Source: Spirogloea muscicola
Taxonomy: Eukaryota; Streptophyta; Zygnematophyceae; Spirogloeales; Spirogloeaceae
Reading direction: 5' to 3'
Length of the DNA stretch: 64,000 bases
Assembly (NCBI GenBank): GCA_009602725.1
Contig: WELB01000370.1
Location: forward strand, 1-64,000
The notes under the pieces were generated by a model, which saw nothing but the letters and a program-made list of their open reading frames with translations, ran no database searches and was not told where the DNA came from. Below are positions 10,081-21,530 of this stretch, piece by piece; within the stretch, counting starts at the first letter, position 1, and each line of letters starts with the position of its first letter. The position numbers were made by a program, and so were the translations under genes.

Positions 10081-10304
10081 TCTGCCTCCGGCACCCGCCA
10101 GGTAGCCTGTTCTCGCCTTTCCCCTCTCCCGTAAGCCGCTTGGGCGATCGTGCTCCGCCTCCCTCCTGCGCCGCTTTGCTTTGCCCTCTGCACTCGGCGT
10201 GCAAGGCTCGCTGGCGGCGCCGGATCGATCGGATTTCTGACGGCTGCGCGACTCACAGTTTGCGCTCCGCACGATTGCCTCTGGCGGTTTGGGGAGGCCC
10301 TCGT

Positions 10305-11661
10305 ATGACGCCTGTCATCTCAGGGCAGCCACCCGAGTCCATGACAAGCAGTGTAGCTGACGCTCAACGCCCTCTTGATCGCGCTCCCGAAAAGCCAGTC
10401 ACAGTAAGTGAGGATGCAGATCTTGGACGGATGACGCCATATTAGCAACAAGCTCCAAATCTGAATTGCACCCGGAAGGGGTGGCAGTCGCATTCCAACA
10501 ATCCGCTACAGCCTTCATGTCTTTGCATGTTGTTGCTGGTTGCACGAGGTCATGGACACAGCGCTTGTGCTGTCCATGTTGAGGGACCCTACTTCTGTGA
10601 GTTCGTGTTACTGGTTTGCTTGTAGACAGCAACCTTGACAAATTCGATTATCTGCTTGTGCATGAAGCTGTACAGCACCGTCAAGGAGTCTGGGGAGAAG
10701 GTCCTGAAACACTGGCCTGGCAATCGCAAAGATTCGCAAGAAGCATTCCGAGAGCTTGTATTGGAGGCAACCAGATCTATTCTGCTCAATACAGTGGAGT
10801 TCTGCAAAACCAGTCAAGTTCCTTCCAGTGGAATCAAGATTGTGGTTGAGAACTTTGTGGCAGCTACTTACGATGCATACTATGCTTGCGGGAAGGTACG
10901 TATTAGTTGCTTTTCTGTACATATGCCAAGTCCTTCTGTGCTGCCACAGCTGGGATCGAAAGTGTATTACATACAGTCAGGCTTTCTTACTGCTCATTTG
11001 TCAGCAGTCTAGCTTCTCCACCTTCTAGATACATCAAGCAGAAGCTTGTCAAAGTCGTTGACGATTGACTTATAGTAGGTTAACTTCATTAAGCTAACAG
11101 TAGGTTGACTTTGTTGAGCTGATATTGTACTGATATTACATGCAGACACTTGCCTTGTCATGGGGCACGTCGCAAACTCTGAAAGCAGCACGAAATGACT
11201 ACGCTGTTCAACTCTTTCTAGCCCTTCGGGTTCTTGACGTTGAGGCTAAAGGTTATAATCAGTATCTCTTGCCTGAGCCCTTGCTCCATCAAGTGCAAAC
11301 CCCGTCTTGGTGAGTTGCAGGCTTGCCTTTAGAACGTACTTATCTGTATGTATGTCCAAGCTGTGATGCACAGCCTGGACCTCACTTCATATGGTGGGTC
11401 TTAGACGGATTTTAGATCTTTAGCCGGTTCATTACCAATGGACTGTATGTGTGCTTTGCCTATCACGCTGCCAATGGCTGTGTGTCCTCTCGCAGATGTC
11501 TAGGTCTTCCTCAAAGAGCCACTAACACGAGTTGGTCCAATCAACCACATCTAATCCTCTGATATTTCTTCAGCAGGCACATGCCCTTTTCTGGAGCAAT
11601 ATTTGTGGGCCTCCTCAGCATCTCAGTAGCACTTGCTGCTCTGTTCAATCGTCTCCAGTGA
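10305..11661 (+). CDS. Predicted C-tail-anchored protein of unknown function, 205 aa
   Basis: Four exons fit with matching phases: 10305-10403 (donor GTAAGT), 10626-10895 (donor GTACGT), 11146-11309 (donor GTGAGT) and 11577-11661 (stop TGA at 11659). The acceptors are TTGCTTGTAG, TTACATGCAG and TTCAGCAG; the last is a NAGNAG site that could add one residue. The body is helical with no family I recognise. Landmarks are KLYSTVKESGEKVLKHW, FRELVLEATRSILL, VVENFVAATYDAYYACGK and NDYAVQLFLALRVLDVEAK. The last exon encodes one hydrophobic segment, SGAIFVGLLSISVALAALF, and then NRLQ at the C-terminus. This is the classic layout of a tail-anchored protein inserted into ER, mitochondrial or plastid outer membranes. 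Recovering a hydrophobic terminus only after splicing supports the model. No homologue was checked. Confidence 0.6.
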
Positions 11662-13700
11662 CAATGACGCCTTGGCCTCACTAGTGGCGCTGAAGCCTAA
11701 TTCCTTTGTGCACAATAATTAGCTTGCACAAGGGGATCAATACTTTTCAGATATGATTGACTAGCATATTTGCCCACATCAGCTTCTATACAGTAGTCCT
11801 TGTACATGCATGAGCACCCTTTTGACCACTCTCGTAAGTGCACTTGCTCCCATGCAAGCCCGGTGGTTAGCTGTCTCAAATGCAGCTCTCTCATTTTCAA
11901 TGCAAAAGTCACAAAGCAATACAGACAACAACTTATCGTCTTGCCCTGGGTCACCTCAAAGTATGACACAGTTGAGTTGCAATCACAGCAGAAGGCTAGT
12001 AATACTGCGATTGGCAATGAAATAATTGGTTTGCTTGGACACTGAATTGTGCTCTTGTCAGAGGAGGCAGCGGGGACTAAGCATTGCAGTGGTCCACGTG
12101 TCCCTGACTACTCATTGCTTTAAGGTAGAAGCCACAGCATTAGCTCCTGTTGACTTCGGGCTCACTAGTATATGTGTACCTATCCTACCTACCTTGCTTG
12201 ATGGCTTGACCCTCTGATACTATATAGTGAAGGACCTCGGAAGGTGTCTACAGACCCTTCTTTCATGTTGGTCATGGACCGTCATGGATATGGCAATGTT
12301 AGCCTTATATGTGATGCTTTGCTGCCATCTCCACTTCAATTGATAATGAGAAGTGAAGCAGGCATTCTCGAAGGGGCCATGGAATGCAGCTGTAAGGGGG
12401 CGCACTCTCTCAGCTGCAGCTGTGAGTGACGAGCACTTGGGGATGAAGTAACAGGCACTAGGTAAGACGGGTTACAGATGCGCTCCTTGCTGGAATCTTC
12501 CTGGAATGGAGCCTGATGTTGCCTCAGCCTTTGTTGGGGATTGCTATCAGGAGCCGCGAGAAGTGTAATGTCTCATACTCCAGATTCAGCACTCAGCACT
12601 ACGGGATAGTAATGCTGACCGGTGAGCGTAGTATAGCTGACCACATTGCAGTCATGCAACAGCAACATCTCTCAGTAAATCAAACTGTATCATTTAGGTG
12701 CAGAGGACTTCTTCTCATTCCTTGTCAAGTATCACAGGTGCGGCCAATCTGCAAGACAGCATGTCTGGCCTCTGATTGCTCCTTGCAATATATAGGAGGG
12801 CGTGGTAATTAACGGTCTTGACAGCAAGCGAGCAATATAGATGCAAGCAGGAGATCTTGGAGTTGACACAGCCTGCAAGGATGTCACAATGTGAACGGAC
12901 GACTGTCATTGGGCACTTCAATGAGGTGAATTGCATCTTGCTTTGTGCATCTCTCAAGTCCACTTTTCATATTGAGTACTCATGGCAGCATCTCCTGCTG
13001 CAAGCCACAGAAACAACACTACTTCTTAAGTGAAAAGAATGAGGAATTATGGCTTCTGTGTGCAAGCTGGCGGGGTCGTTTGTGATACCTATTGAAGGCC
13101 ACTGTCTCACAGTAGGTACTAGATCACCTCTTCAGGCCTTCATGAGTGGAGAGAGTCAAGATTATCGTGAATAGACATGTATATAGTAAAGTCGTCCTCC
13201 AGCAGATAGATCGATCTCAACTTATTGAACGCATTTACAAGCTGATAATCTCTTGAGTGTGGAGGAAATTATGCTTGATCATGCTTGTCTCTTCCTGCCT
13301 TTACTTTCTTTCTGCCTGTGCTACTATACTGCGGTCAACCTTCCTCTGCCATTCTTTCAACACCTAAGCGAAGCGAGGATCACATTGAGCCTTATGCTAA
13401 TGTCCTAGATTGCTTGCTAAGATCACGCTTGCTACTGATGACGACCCAACACCTGCTCCACATGTACGCCTTCAGTTTACATGTCATGCAATACCTGTAG
13501 AAGATCAAACCGGCAGCCTCATTGATATGAGCTGCCGTGAGAACGAGCAAGCTGCACGGGGCCCATGGTCTCCTTGCTTAGTGAGGATTGACAAGCATGC
13601 AAAGATGATTTGTAGCATTCGGCCCCTTAAACACCCTTATATACAGCTAGGAGCTGAATGTGTCCTTTGCTAGCTTAGGTACTCGAGGATTTAAAGGGAC
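11662..13700. other. No firm gene; contains a degraded paralogous piece
   Basis: AT-richer DNA without a supported gene. At about 13090-13330 the sequence resembles 20780-21010 (GGCCACTGTCTCACAG, CAGGCCTTCATGAGTGG, CTTATTGAACGCATT, ATGCTTGATCATGCTTG), but its frame is broken. Confidence 0.4.
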
Positions 13701-13709
13701 AAACCACTC

Positions 13710-14640
13710 GCCACGAGGAAGCACTCCAGCACAGCGTAAGTCTTGCCCTGTGAAGCTGCCGCTAGGCAGCAGCTCCACCACCTGGGCACTAGCTGCAGGC
13801 TTGCCTCAAACGGGACGCCGCCATGGTCCCACGGCGAGCCGGCAATCGAGCTGCGTGGCAGCGGTCTTCAGCAGCAGGCAGCAGCAGGGTTGCACCTCTC
13901 CTAGAGCTTCACTAAGTCCCCGACCTCCGATTAGGTTTCTGCCTCACGATTCCGGTGCCTCTCCGTACCACCATCCCTCCAGGGTGCATGGGGGTTGCGC
14001 CCAGGCCCGCCCCCTAGGAGCGTACCTGACGAGGGCCACGGGCTGTCTTGACAGGCGCCGTGCCGTCGAGCACTGCCGACGCCGAGCATGCCGGGAGCAC
14101 GCGAGGCCATCCGGACCAGCCTGGACCAAACAGACTGGACGGACAACTGCATAGTGCCAGGGCGGCATGGACCGCCCTGCATGTCTCACTCCCACCGTCT
14201 GCGAGCATTAACCCATCTGCTTACGCTTACCTGATTGGCACATGACCGATTGGCCTGGCCAGGTTGTCCCGCGCGGGGGCCCCAGTGGCTCGGTGTTCAC
14301 TCTGGCTCCTCGTACAGGTCCGTCCTTCGGGGTGGGCCTGGGGGCGACCTCACAGACCCCTGGAGGGGGGTGGCACGGAGAAGCACTGGGAGTCTAGGGC
14401 AGAGACCGGACAGAGAGATCAATCGGTGAAGCCCAGAGAGAGAGGCGCAGCCCTGCTGCTGCCTGCTGCCGCAGCTCGTTGCCGGCAGGACGCTGCCGGC
14501 TCGCTGCGAGGCGTCCGTGGCTGGCCCTGGGTGGGCTAGCTGCTGGCTGGTGCCCAGGAGGTAAGGACGCTGCCTGACGGCTGGCGCGCTACAGGGCCAA
14601 GTCTTCCGCTGCGCTGACGCGCGAGTGCTTCGCGGTGTAG
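13710..14640. repeat. Long imperfect inverted repeat, arms about 340 bp
   Basis: The left arm (about 13710-14050) and right arm (about 14280-14640, reversed) share CAGCAGCAGGG, GCGCCTCTC, TTCTCCGTACCACC-like and CCCAGGCCCGCCCC-like blocks in mirrored order across a spacer of about 230 bp. Arm identity looks like 65-75%. A transcript could fold into a long hairpin. It sits directly upstream of the LINE piece at 14625. Confidence 0.55.
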
Positions 14641-15465
14641 GGGGTTGGCTCCTCAATCCCCTACAGCCGAACCCAACAAGGACAACTCAACCCTTACCTG
14701 GGGATGAGATCTCTTTGGCAGCTCAAATGCTTCGATGTGTTGCGGGAAGTGGACGTAATGCCTCCAACAATCTTCTCAGAGACGCTATGTATGGCTTGGT
14801 GCGCGAGGCAGGTTATCATGCGGCCATGGAGGTGACGGGCATCATGCCGGTGCTCCAGAAGCGTGGCAGGCCTTACGTCAGGCGTCTGGATGTGGGGGCC
14901 ACCCCCCGGAGTGGTGGGCCTCGTCTTCTCCTCGACGTCGTTCTCATGGACGCGTTCCAACCAGGGTCACCCACACCGATTGTGTCAAGTTGGGCGATAC
15001 ATCATGCGGAGAGGAAGAAGGAGAGGCTTTAAAATGACCACCCCCGGGGCGACCACTTCTTTCTGTGCGCCATGGACATATACGGCGGCTACGGAACGAA
15101 GTGATCTTCCCTCCTCCATCGCCTGGCACTGCATGTTGATGCCCGCCGACGTAGTCGGGCGGGTAGCTTAGGCCATTCTAGCGTCCCGCAAGCCATCGTT
15201 GCATGCTATAGAATGCGGCTATCACTGAGTCTGCAGCGCTCCCAGGCACTCGCGATTCACCAGCGTGCTGTTCGTACATTAGCCCAGGCTAGTGGCTTCC
15301 GTGGTGGTGGTTTGGCGCCTCAGTATAGCTTGTCAGATATGCATGTGCTCACTCGGGGATATTTAGTGTCCAGCTCGTTACCCAGTTAACAGGACGTTTG
15401 TAAGGCTAGAATTGGCCTCCCTTTCAACCTCATGCGCACCGCGCGCCTCCTCTCTCTTACGTGTG
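14625..15465 (+). mobile_element. Truncated LINE, C-terminal region and 3' end
   Basis: The reading frame contains AAQMLRC, NLLRDAMYGLVREAGY, RRLDVGATP, LLLDVVLMDAF and HHAERKKERL, collinear with the minus-strand copy at 55410-56177. It then passes a stop and at least one frame change. Near 15209 it resumes as MRLSLSLQRSQALAIHQRA and ends in YSLSDMHVLTRGY plus an eight-residue extension. The spacing D...D.V....AE..K resembles PD-(D/E)XK nuclease cores, such as the endonuclease-like domain at the C-terminus of some non-LTR retrotransposons; this is an inference from pattern. The copy is 5'-truncated and dead. Confidence 0.6.
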
Positions 15466-15654
15466 TGGCACTTTCCATTCTTTCCGCCCTCTGGTTGTTC
15501 TAATTTGCACTTGGTGACCAGAGGTTCTTGAGCGCCTCTTGCTGACGTCTTGGAGAATCGTATCCTGCTTCCTGCGCCATACGGCCGTCTCAGACCCTGT
15601 ACATTCCTATGGGCTGGCCTCTCGCATGCTGACATGCTGACATGCTGACCGTCC

Positions 15655-15835
15655 CGTGGTGGTGGTTTGTCTCCTAAGTATAGCTTGTCAGATACGCATG
15701 TACTCACTCGGGGATATCAGTGTCCACTTAGCCAGCTCGTTACCCAGTTAACAGGACATTTGTAAGGCTAGAATTGGCCTCCCTTTCAAATTTCATGTGC
15801 ACCGCGCACCTTCTCTCTTACCTGCGTGGGTAGAG
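15655..15835 (+). repeat. Second copy of the LINE tail, about 355 bp downstream
   Basis: Repeats GGTGGTGGTTTG, TATAGCTTGTCAGATA, ACTCACTCGGGGATAT and CAGCTCGTTACCCAGTTAAC from 15300-15465. Between the two copies lies a partial hairpin module (ATGGGCTGGCCTCTCGCATG) followed by CATGCTGA triplication. Confidence 0.7.
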
Positions 15836-16660
15836 GCGGATTGTTACACTGCACGAGGCTAAAGGCCATGTGATCCGGGTAAGGTCCAGGAACTTGCCCA
15901 CACGTATCTGAACACCGTGAAAGCATGAAAAGCACCGTTTGGCTCAAACAGACCGTGAGAATGTCACATGAGATGTCTGTTGGCTGTGAATTTATGCACA
16001 ATAAAGAGAATGAGAGGATATATCTCATAGCTTTTGGTATGCTGTCTACAACACCCATAACACTCTCGTAAGCACCACCCTGCCCCTGTTTTTGCAAGGA
16101 TGCCTAGCTTATGCTTCTTGACATGATGCTTCTCCACCTTTACCAGAATCTCAATAGCTTCGTTAGTGCGTTAGGGAAGAAGTACTTGGAAATCTTGTCA
16201 CTTGTGGCAGAGTCCCAACCTTTTGTGTGCATGCTGAAGTGTTGTGTATATTGTACGTGTGCATGCCATGTGGGTATCCGGTCATGGTGTATACATATGC
16301 TGCTGCACTTGGTTGGTGTATAGGCTTCAGCACTTGACCACATATGAATAGCACATCGTGTGGGGCTCCACCAGGCGGCAGCAAGACAACAATCATAGCA
16401 GAGCGCGACAGGACAACGGTCACTCGTCCTGCTGCTATGGTGCACCAAGGGAGCAGGCGACGCCATTTGAGCGCCAGAAGGTCAACAGTAATCGCGTGTA
16501 ACCCAAAGATGTGCATTTGTGAATACGCTAGCCTTGGACTTGCCTGGTCCGGCCCTGTGGGACTCTGTACAGGCCACTCACTCGGCCAGGGTTTGTCCTC
16601 TCTCCTCTCGCGGCTCTCTCAAAGACACTTGTCCGTCCTGTGAAGCTGGCCAAGTTCTGC
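15836..16660. other. No recognisable gene
   Basis: AT-richer sequence with short open frames on both strands only. No domain or splice-supported structure found. Confidence 0.35.
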
Positions 16661-17330
16661 CCTCTGTAAACGAGCGAAGAGAGAAGAAGCAGAGAGGAGA
16701 GAAGCAGCAGCTTCTTAATGTAAGGCAATGGCTGTGACGGGCAGCTTCCAGTAAAGGGCGGTGGCTGTCAGAGGCCAGCCCCGGGAAGAATTGGTCGAGG
16801 TCGAAACCGCCGGCGCCAAAACACCACACAGCTGTGCAAGAGTTGGAGCTTAGTAATCCATGTATAGAGAATGTGACAGGCCAGCCCAGAACGGGATTGA
16901 CAACGCTTTGAAGGGGCCGAGAAAGAGGAAGTGGCTCTCCCAATGGGGCAAGGGCTGTGAGAAGCCAGCCCAAAAAAAGAAGTGGAAGAGGAGAGGAGCA
17001 CCTGCTGGAAGCGTCGTTTCTTCCTGCTCACGCCCCTCTGAACCTTTGTGCATTCTTTTTGGGCTGGCTTTTCGCAGCCCTTGCCCCCATTGGGAGTGCC
17101 ACTTCTTTCACGCACGCCGGCTTTCCGGAGGTCGTCAGGCCTGGTCGGCCCCACGCGGTCGTCCCACGGTCGTCCCGACACGACTCCACGGCCGGCCCTT
17201 TTCAGACATTGTACATTCCACGTTCCCTTGAGCTGGCCTCTCACAGGCTGGCTTATGACAGCCCTTGCTCCGATTGGGGAGAGCCACTTCCTCTCAAGCC
17301 ACTCTCTTACAACTAGTGACTTACGTTGGA
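16661..17330. repeat. Cluster of hairpin modules in both orientations
   Basis: Reversed modules lie at about 16710-16800 and 16860-16980 (GGCAAGGGCTGTGAGAAGCCAGCCC). Forward modules lie at about 17035-17110 (GGGCTGGCTTTTCGCAGCCC) and 17210-17340. GGTCGTCCCACGGTCGTCCC at about 17155 recurs at about 23815, because the cluster leads into the segmental duplication. Confidence 0.7.
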
Positions 17331-18317
17331 AGAGCTGCTGCCAAAAGGCGGGCGGGCTCCGGCACGGCGAGAGGGCCTCCGCCAGCCCGCCGGCCGGCCG
17401 GGCCAGGCGGGTCCCTCCCGGCTCCTGCGCGCCTGCCGCCACAGCCGCTTGCCGTGCGGTCGTTGCCGCCACCGGAGTTGCTGGCTGAGCCTCCCGCGCT
17501 GTCACTGAGCAGGTTCAGCTCGATCGGGGCGGTCATGCGGTGTGTACCGACAAGGAGTCATGACCACCATTCGCTCAGTCCGGATGCAGGCGAGTCCCAC
17601 CAAGTCCGCTGACCCGCATGGAGCGAAGCGCGCGAGAGACTGGGCTTGCGAGAAGAGGCTATGAGAAGGAAAGAGAGAGGATTGACGCACATGGATGGCA
17701 CTCACATGCGCTGCCGCCAGCCGCTTCAGTCTCACAACAGTGTGAGTCACAACAGCGTGAGTCACACAACAAGTGGCAGTGAGGCGGATACGCAACTGGC
17801 TGCAAGAAATTGTCTCGGAGGCAAATCCCGAGGCGCTTCCCCGATACTAACGGCTTTTTGCCCATCCCCATCATGCATGTACCATGTACACATCTAATCT
17901 GGCCTGCACGGCGCCTCTGCCAGCATCCACGCTCCTCGTATCTGACGCAGCCCTTATTGACTTTCACAAGCTGGCCTCTTACGTGCATCTCCATGGCAGC
18001 TTCTGTCCTTGACTGCCGCCTCTGGTAATCGCGTGGCAACCCTCTTCCTGCTGCAACTAAGATCCGACTTGCAGTCGTAACTCGTGGAGTATGAGTGGCT
18101 TTTGCAATAGCCACACGCTTTGCAGAGATTGTGTCCACTTGCTATGGTCTCCTTGCAGACACCTGTCTATGCTTTCAGGCTGGCTCTCCTCAGCCACCGC
18201 CCTCTGCAATGGAGCACCTTTCCTCTCAAGGCTCGCATATTCTTATACACATCTCCTGCTTGTGGGTGGTGAGAAGAAGAAGGCCAGCCTCGCCAGCCTA
18301 TACTGCAGGTACACCAC

Positions 18318-18450
18318 CTGATTCAGCCGTGTCAGCACTAGCCCGCCTTCTGAAGCACCCACACATGTGCTGGTTGCGGTCGTAGCCGGATCTGCAAGCA
18401 CCGCCAGCAGCCTTGCCAGTTTCTTCACCTTCTGTATGAGGGCATCCAAC
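18318..18450 (-). CDS. Conserved 133-nt exon of unknown helical protein, copy A
   Basis: Bounded by an acceptor (CCTCTTCCTGGGACAG) and a donor (CAG/GTGGTG). The frame reads LDALIQKVKKLARLLAVLAD, then ATTATSTCVGAS and LTRLNQ. The same exon in copy B (25043-25175) has the same length, the same boundaries and an open frame, and many differences are conservative, which supports real coding. The function is unknown. Confidence 0.5.
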
Positions 18451-19373
18451 CTGTCCCAGGAAGAGGGCCGAACCTTCTGACTACCTGTCTCTTAACATCC
18501 ACAAACTGCAGGTGACTGCCAGCGGCGACACACATCCATCCTGCTCAGCACATGCTGCATTTGCCCAGCTTGCTCAAGACTTCTGCCAGTACTAAGCAGT
18601 TATGCTGCAGCAGTTTGTTGTCCAAGGAATCTCAAGACAAATGCTTACCTCCAGCACATGCTACGCCGTCCAGACCTGCAGCCCAACATACATATGCTCA
18701 CATGTGCTCACATTCAGATTCTTTCAGCTACTGTCAGCAGAGCAGACAGCTCGCACCTCTGTCATCACAGGTCTTAAGAGCAGCCCCTTAGGCTGAAAGG
18801 AGTCTGGCCAGAGACTGCTGGGTCTGCTGCTTCTGCTTTGAGAGTGTAGCGAGGTCCGAGCAGTTGCGTGGAGCGAACCCGTGGAGCAATCTGTATACAT
18901 AGTGTACAGGTGAGCATGCAACAAGACATGGACTTGACGATGTTCTTGTGCATAGCCAACCAGCATATGCTGGCCCCTGATGTTTTCCGATCCAGCTACA
19001 GCAACACCTACAATCTCACGGCACTGCAACTCACTGCATGTGTCGCACACAGAGAACAGCTTGCGGTGCCGGACCTATCGAAGGTAAGGCTGCTCGGTGA
19101 ATGGTGCGTAGACAGCAGCCTAGCACGTCCCACCACCTACCGAAGTGTTAAAAGAGCTGGTTGCCAGGTGCTTGTGAGTCTATGCAATGTCAAGGTCATC
19201 GTCTTTAGCATCATCTACTGATTGACAGTATCTCGCATGAGATTGACGGATGACGTTATGTAGGCTGGACATTGGAGGGTTGATGAACGACTGCTCGTTG
19301 TGCTGCTGTGTGGTAAGCAAAGCAATCTCTATCAATGACACATAGAATTTTGTCGGACTCAATGTAACTTTTC

Positions 19374-19813
19374 ATGTATTGCCTTGCGGGTCATTACAAT
19401 TTCTGGACCACAGTGCCCTTGAGTACTGTTGGAGATTGTGAAGGTACAGCTGGTACTTTGCGAGATTTCACAGCAGTAGAACTTATTTGACTTGCGAACA
19501 ACTGGCTCCACCTTGACTTGCAACAACAGAAGTGACTCAAGAACCTGCCTAAAGCAAGAAACAGCACAGTGAGCTCTACACTTTCTACTTTCTATGTATT
19601 GCCTTGCGGGTCATTACAATTTCTGGACCACAGTGCCCTTGAGTACTGTTGGAGATTGTGAAGGTACAGCTGGTACTTTGCGAGATTTCACAGCAGTAGA
19701 ACTTATTTGACTTGCGAACAACTGGCTCCACCTTGACTTGCAACAACAGAAGTGACTCAAGAACCTGCCTAAAGCAAGAAACAGCACAATGAGCTCTACA
19801 CTTTCTCCAGCGA
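19374..19813. repeat. Near-identical 220-bp tandem duplication
   Basis: Units 19374-19593 and 19594-19813 differ at about one visible position (CAGCACAGTGAG against CAGCACAATGAG), so the event is recent. The related copy B has a single unit near 26070-26300. On the minus strand each unit carries an acceptor-like CTTTAGGCAG and an open frame SLLLLQVKVEPVVRKS, so a putative exon was doubled. Confidence 0.85.
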
Positions 19814-20664
19814 TGTAGTCATGCACCACAGCTTCCATGACTCATTTCAATGTCACAAGGCGTGATAGCTGACGTGTCTTCCTGGTAGACGTTTTCAATG
19901 TCCTGGTCAGAACTTCAGTCTGAAGAAGCACAAGTCAGGAAAGGCATGCAGATCTCATCACCAACTGTCAGCATAACTGGCATCTAAGCTGGCCGAGGTG
20001 GTTTTGATGAACATGACCACCTTCTCATACCACGACAAGAGCAGGACTAGAGCAAGTGCTTCTCTTGCATGAATGCCTGTGTATTGAAGATCATGCATTC
20101 TGTGTGCCATTAGAACAGTCACCTATCACCTAGTGTTTTACCAATGTGAGTTGCCGCAGATTAGTCAAGACGGTGATTCACTTTGCCTGGGCTTCTTCTG
20201 GTTAGTTCGCACTTGTGCAAGTGGAGGTGCTTGAAGCTTCACAAGCAAGAGCAGCCACAAAACATGGCACTCTTGTCGTGGTCACTTGTTCAGGGGCGAT
20301 CGAGCCGTGGTTCACATCCTTGGCGGATCATGAAGTGACACAGCATCTACTGGAGCGTGAGCATCGAGCCACGCTTGACTACTGCATTGCAGTCCTCAGC
20401 ATTGGGGGCTACAAGTATTGGTCAGTGGTGTCGGATGCTAACCGGATTCCTCTGGTGATGTCACACACGCAGAGCGTTTGCAGCCTATGACATCGCCATA
20501 TGGATCTACAGAGTGTGATCCCATGCGAGGAGTGTGAGCTGCGCCTCTCTGCCGCTGCTGCTGGGGCGGTGCTGCAAGCGGCAGCAGCGAGCTGCTCGAC
20601 GCAGCGCTATCCAAGTCAAGGGCGGGCACCTTGCCTCCAGCTCCCCAAGGAGTGCAGCGAGTAA

Positions 20665-20765
20665 ACCCGCTACCCGGAGACTAGTTTCTCTGACCTGCGG
20701 CTGCTCTCTGGCCACCTGAGTCACTGTGCTCTTTAGCACTTTCTCTGGCCCCTTCGAACTTGTTA
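20665..20765 (+). mobile_element. LINE tail remnant
   Basis: TTCTCTGACCTGCGGCTGC encodes FSDLRLL, the family C-terminus, followed by a short 3' UTR piece (CACTTTCTCTGGCCCC, CTTCGAACTTG). The copy stops before the hairpin. Confidence 0.5.
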
Positions 20766-20869
20766 GTTCTTCGTAAGGCCACTATCTCACAGCAGGTGAT
20801 AGACTACACCCACCAGGCCTTCATAGTGGGGTGGAAATGGCAAGAATCACGTACTAAGCTGACATGGGA

Positions 20870-21076
20870 ATTTGAGGATCTTCTCAATCGAAGAAATACT
20901 TCGGCTTATTGCACGCATTCGCAAGCCACCTCCAGGACAACCCATGTCTGGGCGCCATGATGATATGGAGGAAGTCATTCTTTATCATGCTTGTCCCTCC
21001 CTGCCTGTGCTGATCTCCTATCTTCGTTCTTTCGCTCCGATGTTTCATCGTTTGCCTAAACATGGCGTGTATTGAG
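20870..21076 (+). other. Exon-like open frame, unknown
   Basis: The frame reads FSIEEILRLIARIRKPPPG, then MEEVILYHACPSLPVL and SYLRSF, ending at TGA near 21074. It looks coding, with balanced composition and helical character. A decayed relative lies at about 13090-13330. No family recognised and no full gene model possible. Confidence 0.35.
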
Positions 21077-21348
21077 CTTCACGCCACTGCCCTGGTTGGA
21101 CGTCTGCTGAATGACGAAAGTCTGCTGAATGACAAGACTGCAATGGACGAGTCTGTCACGCGCGAGGGCGTCGGTGCGAGATGGCGTCGATAGGTCTAGA
21201 AGAAGAGAAATGCCGACTTGCTAGTTTGGTGTACACACAAGCCAAACGAGAATATTGGCTACTTTGACCAGACTGTCATGAAAATCCATCTGCTAAGGAA
21301 CCATGCCAGACATCACAGCACCATGGACAAGTCAAGAACAGTCGAATT

Positions 21349-21530
21349 TTAATCTGTAGTTCCCTCCCCCCCAAGTGTCAGTCCTGGCACAGGTGGAGCA
21401 GTTAGGAAAGTATCTGAACAGGTCACACAGAACCAATCAGCCAGTGAAATAGAAGTCAGTGGTGGATCAAGGCAGTGTATATGGAAACCCCTATTGCAAA
21501 GAGAACATAAAAGCATTTGAACTGCCTGAT
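21349..21530 (-). CDS. PHD-finger C-terminal fragment running into the gap
   Basis: The minus-strand frame entering from the N gap reads MLLCSLCNRGFHIHCLDPP, then LTSISLADWFCVTCSD, and ends at a stop at 21349. C-x2-C, FHxHC, PPL and WFCxxC are the second half of a PHD zinc finger, a histone-tail reader fold. The upstream cysteines lie in the gap. It could belong to a chromatin protein or to a retroelement polyprotein, since some algal elements carry PHD fingers. The sequence here cannot decide. Confidence 0.55.

Larger units (their letters stand above)
17330..20720 (-). repeat. Segmental duplication, copy A, holding a putative minus-strand gene
   Basis: Collinear with 24080-27870 over more than 3 kb at roughly 80-85% identity, with small indels. 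The reading frames best preserved between copies are on the minus strand and look like short helical or coiled-coil exons. In transcription order these are GELEARCPPLTW near 20650, SLLLLQVKVEPVVRKS near 19540, SDLATLSKQKQQTQQSLARL near 18850, QHVLSRMDVCRRWQ near 18560, and the exon at 18318-18450. I cannot join them all with certainty and do not recognise the protein. A plus-strand frame, MTTIRSVRMQA.. to a shared stop (about 17560-17663), is also conserved and may be a small upstream gene of its own. Confidence 0.5.
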
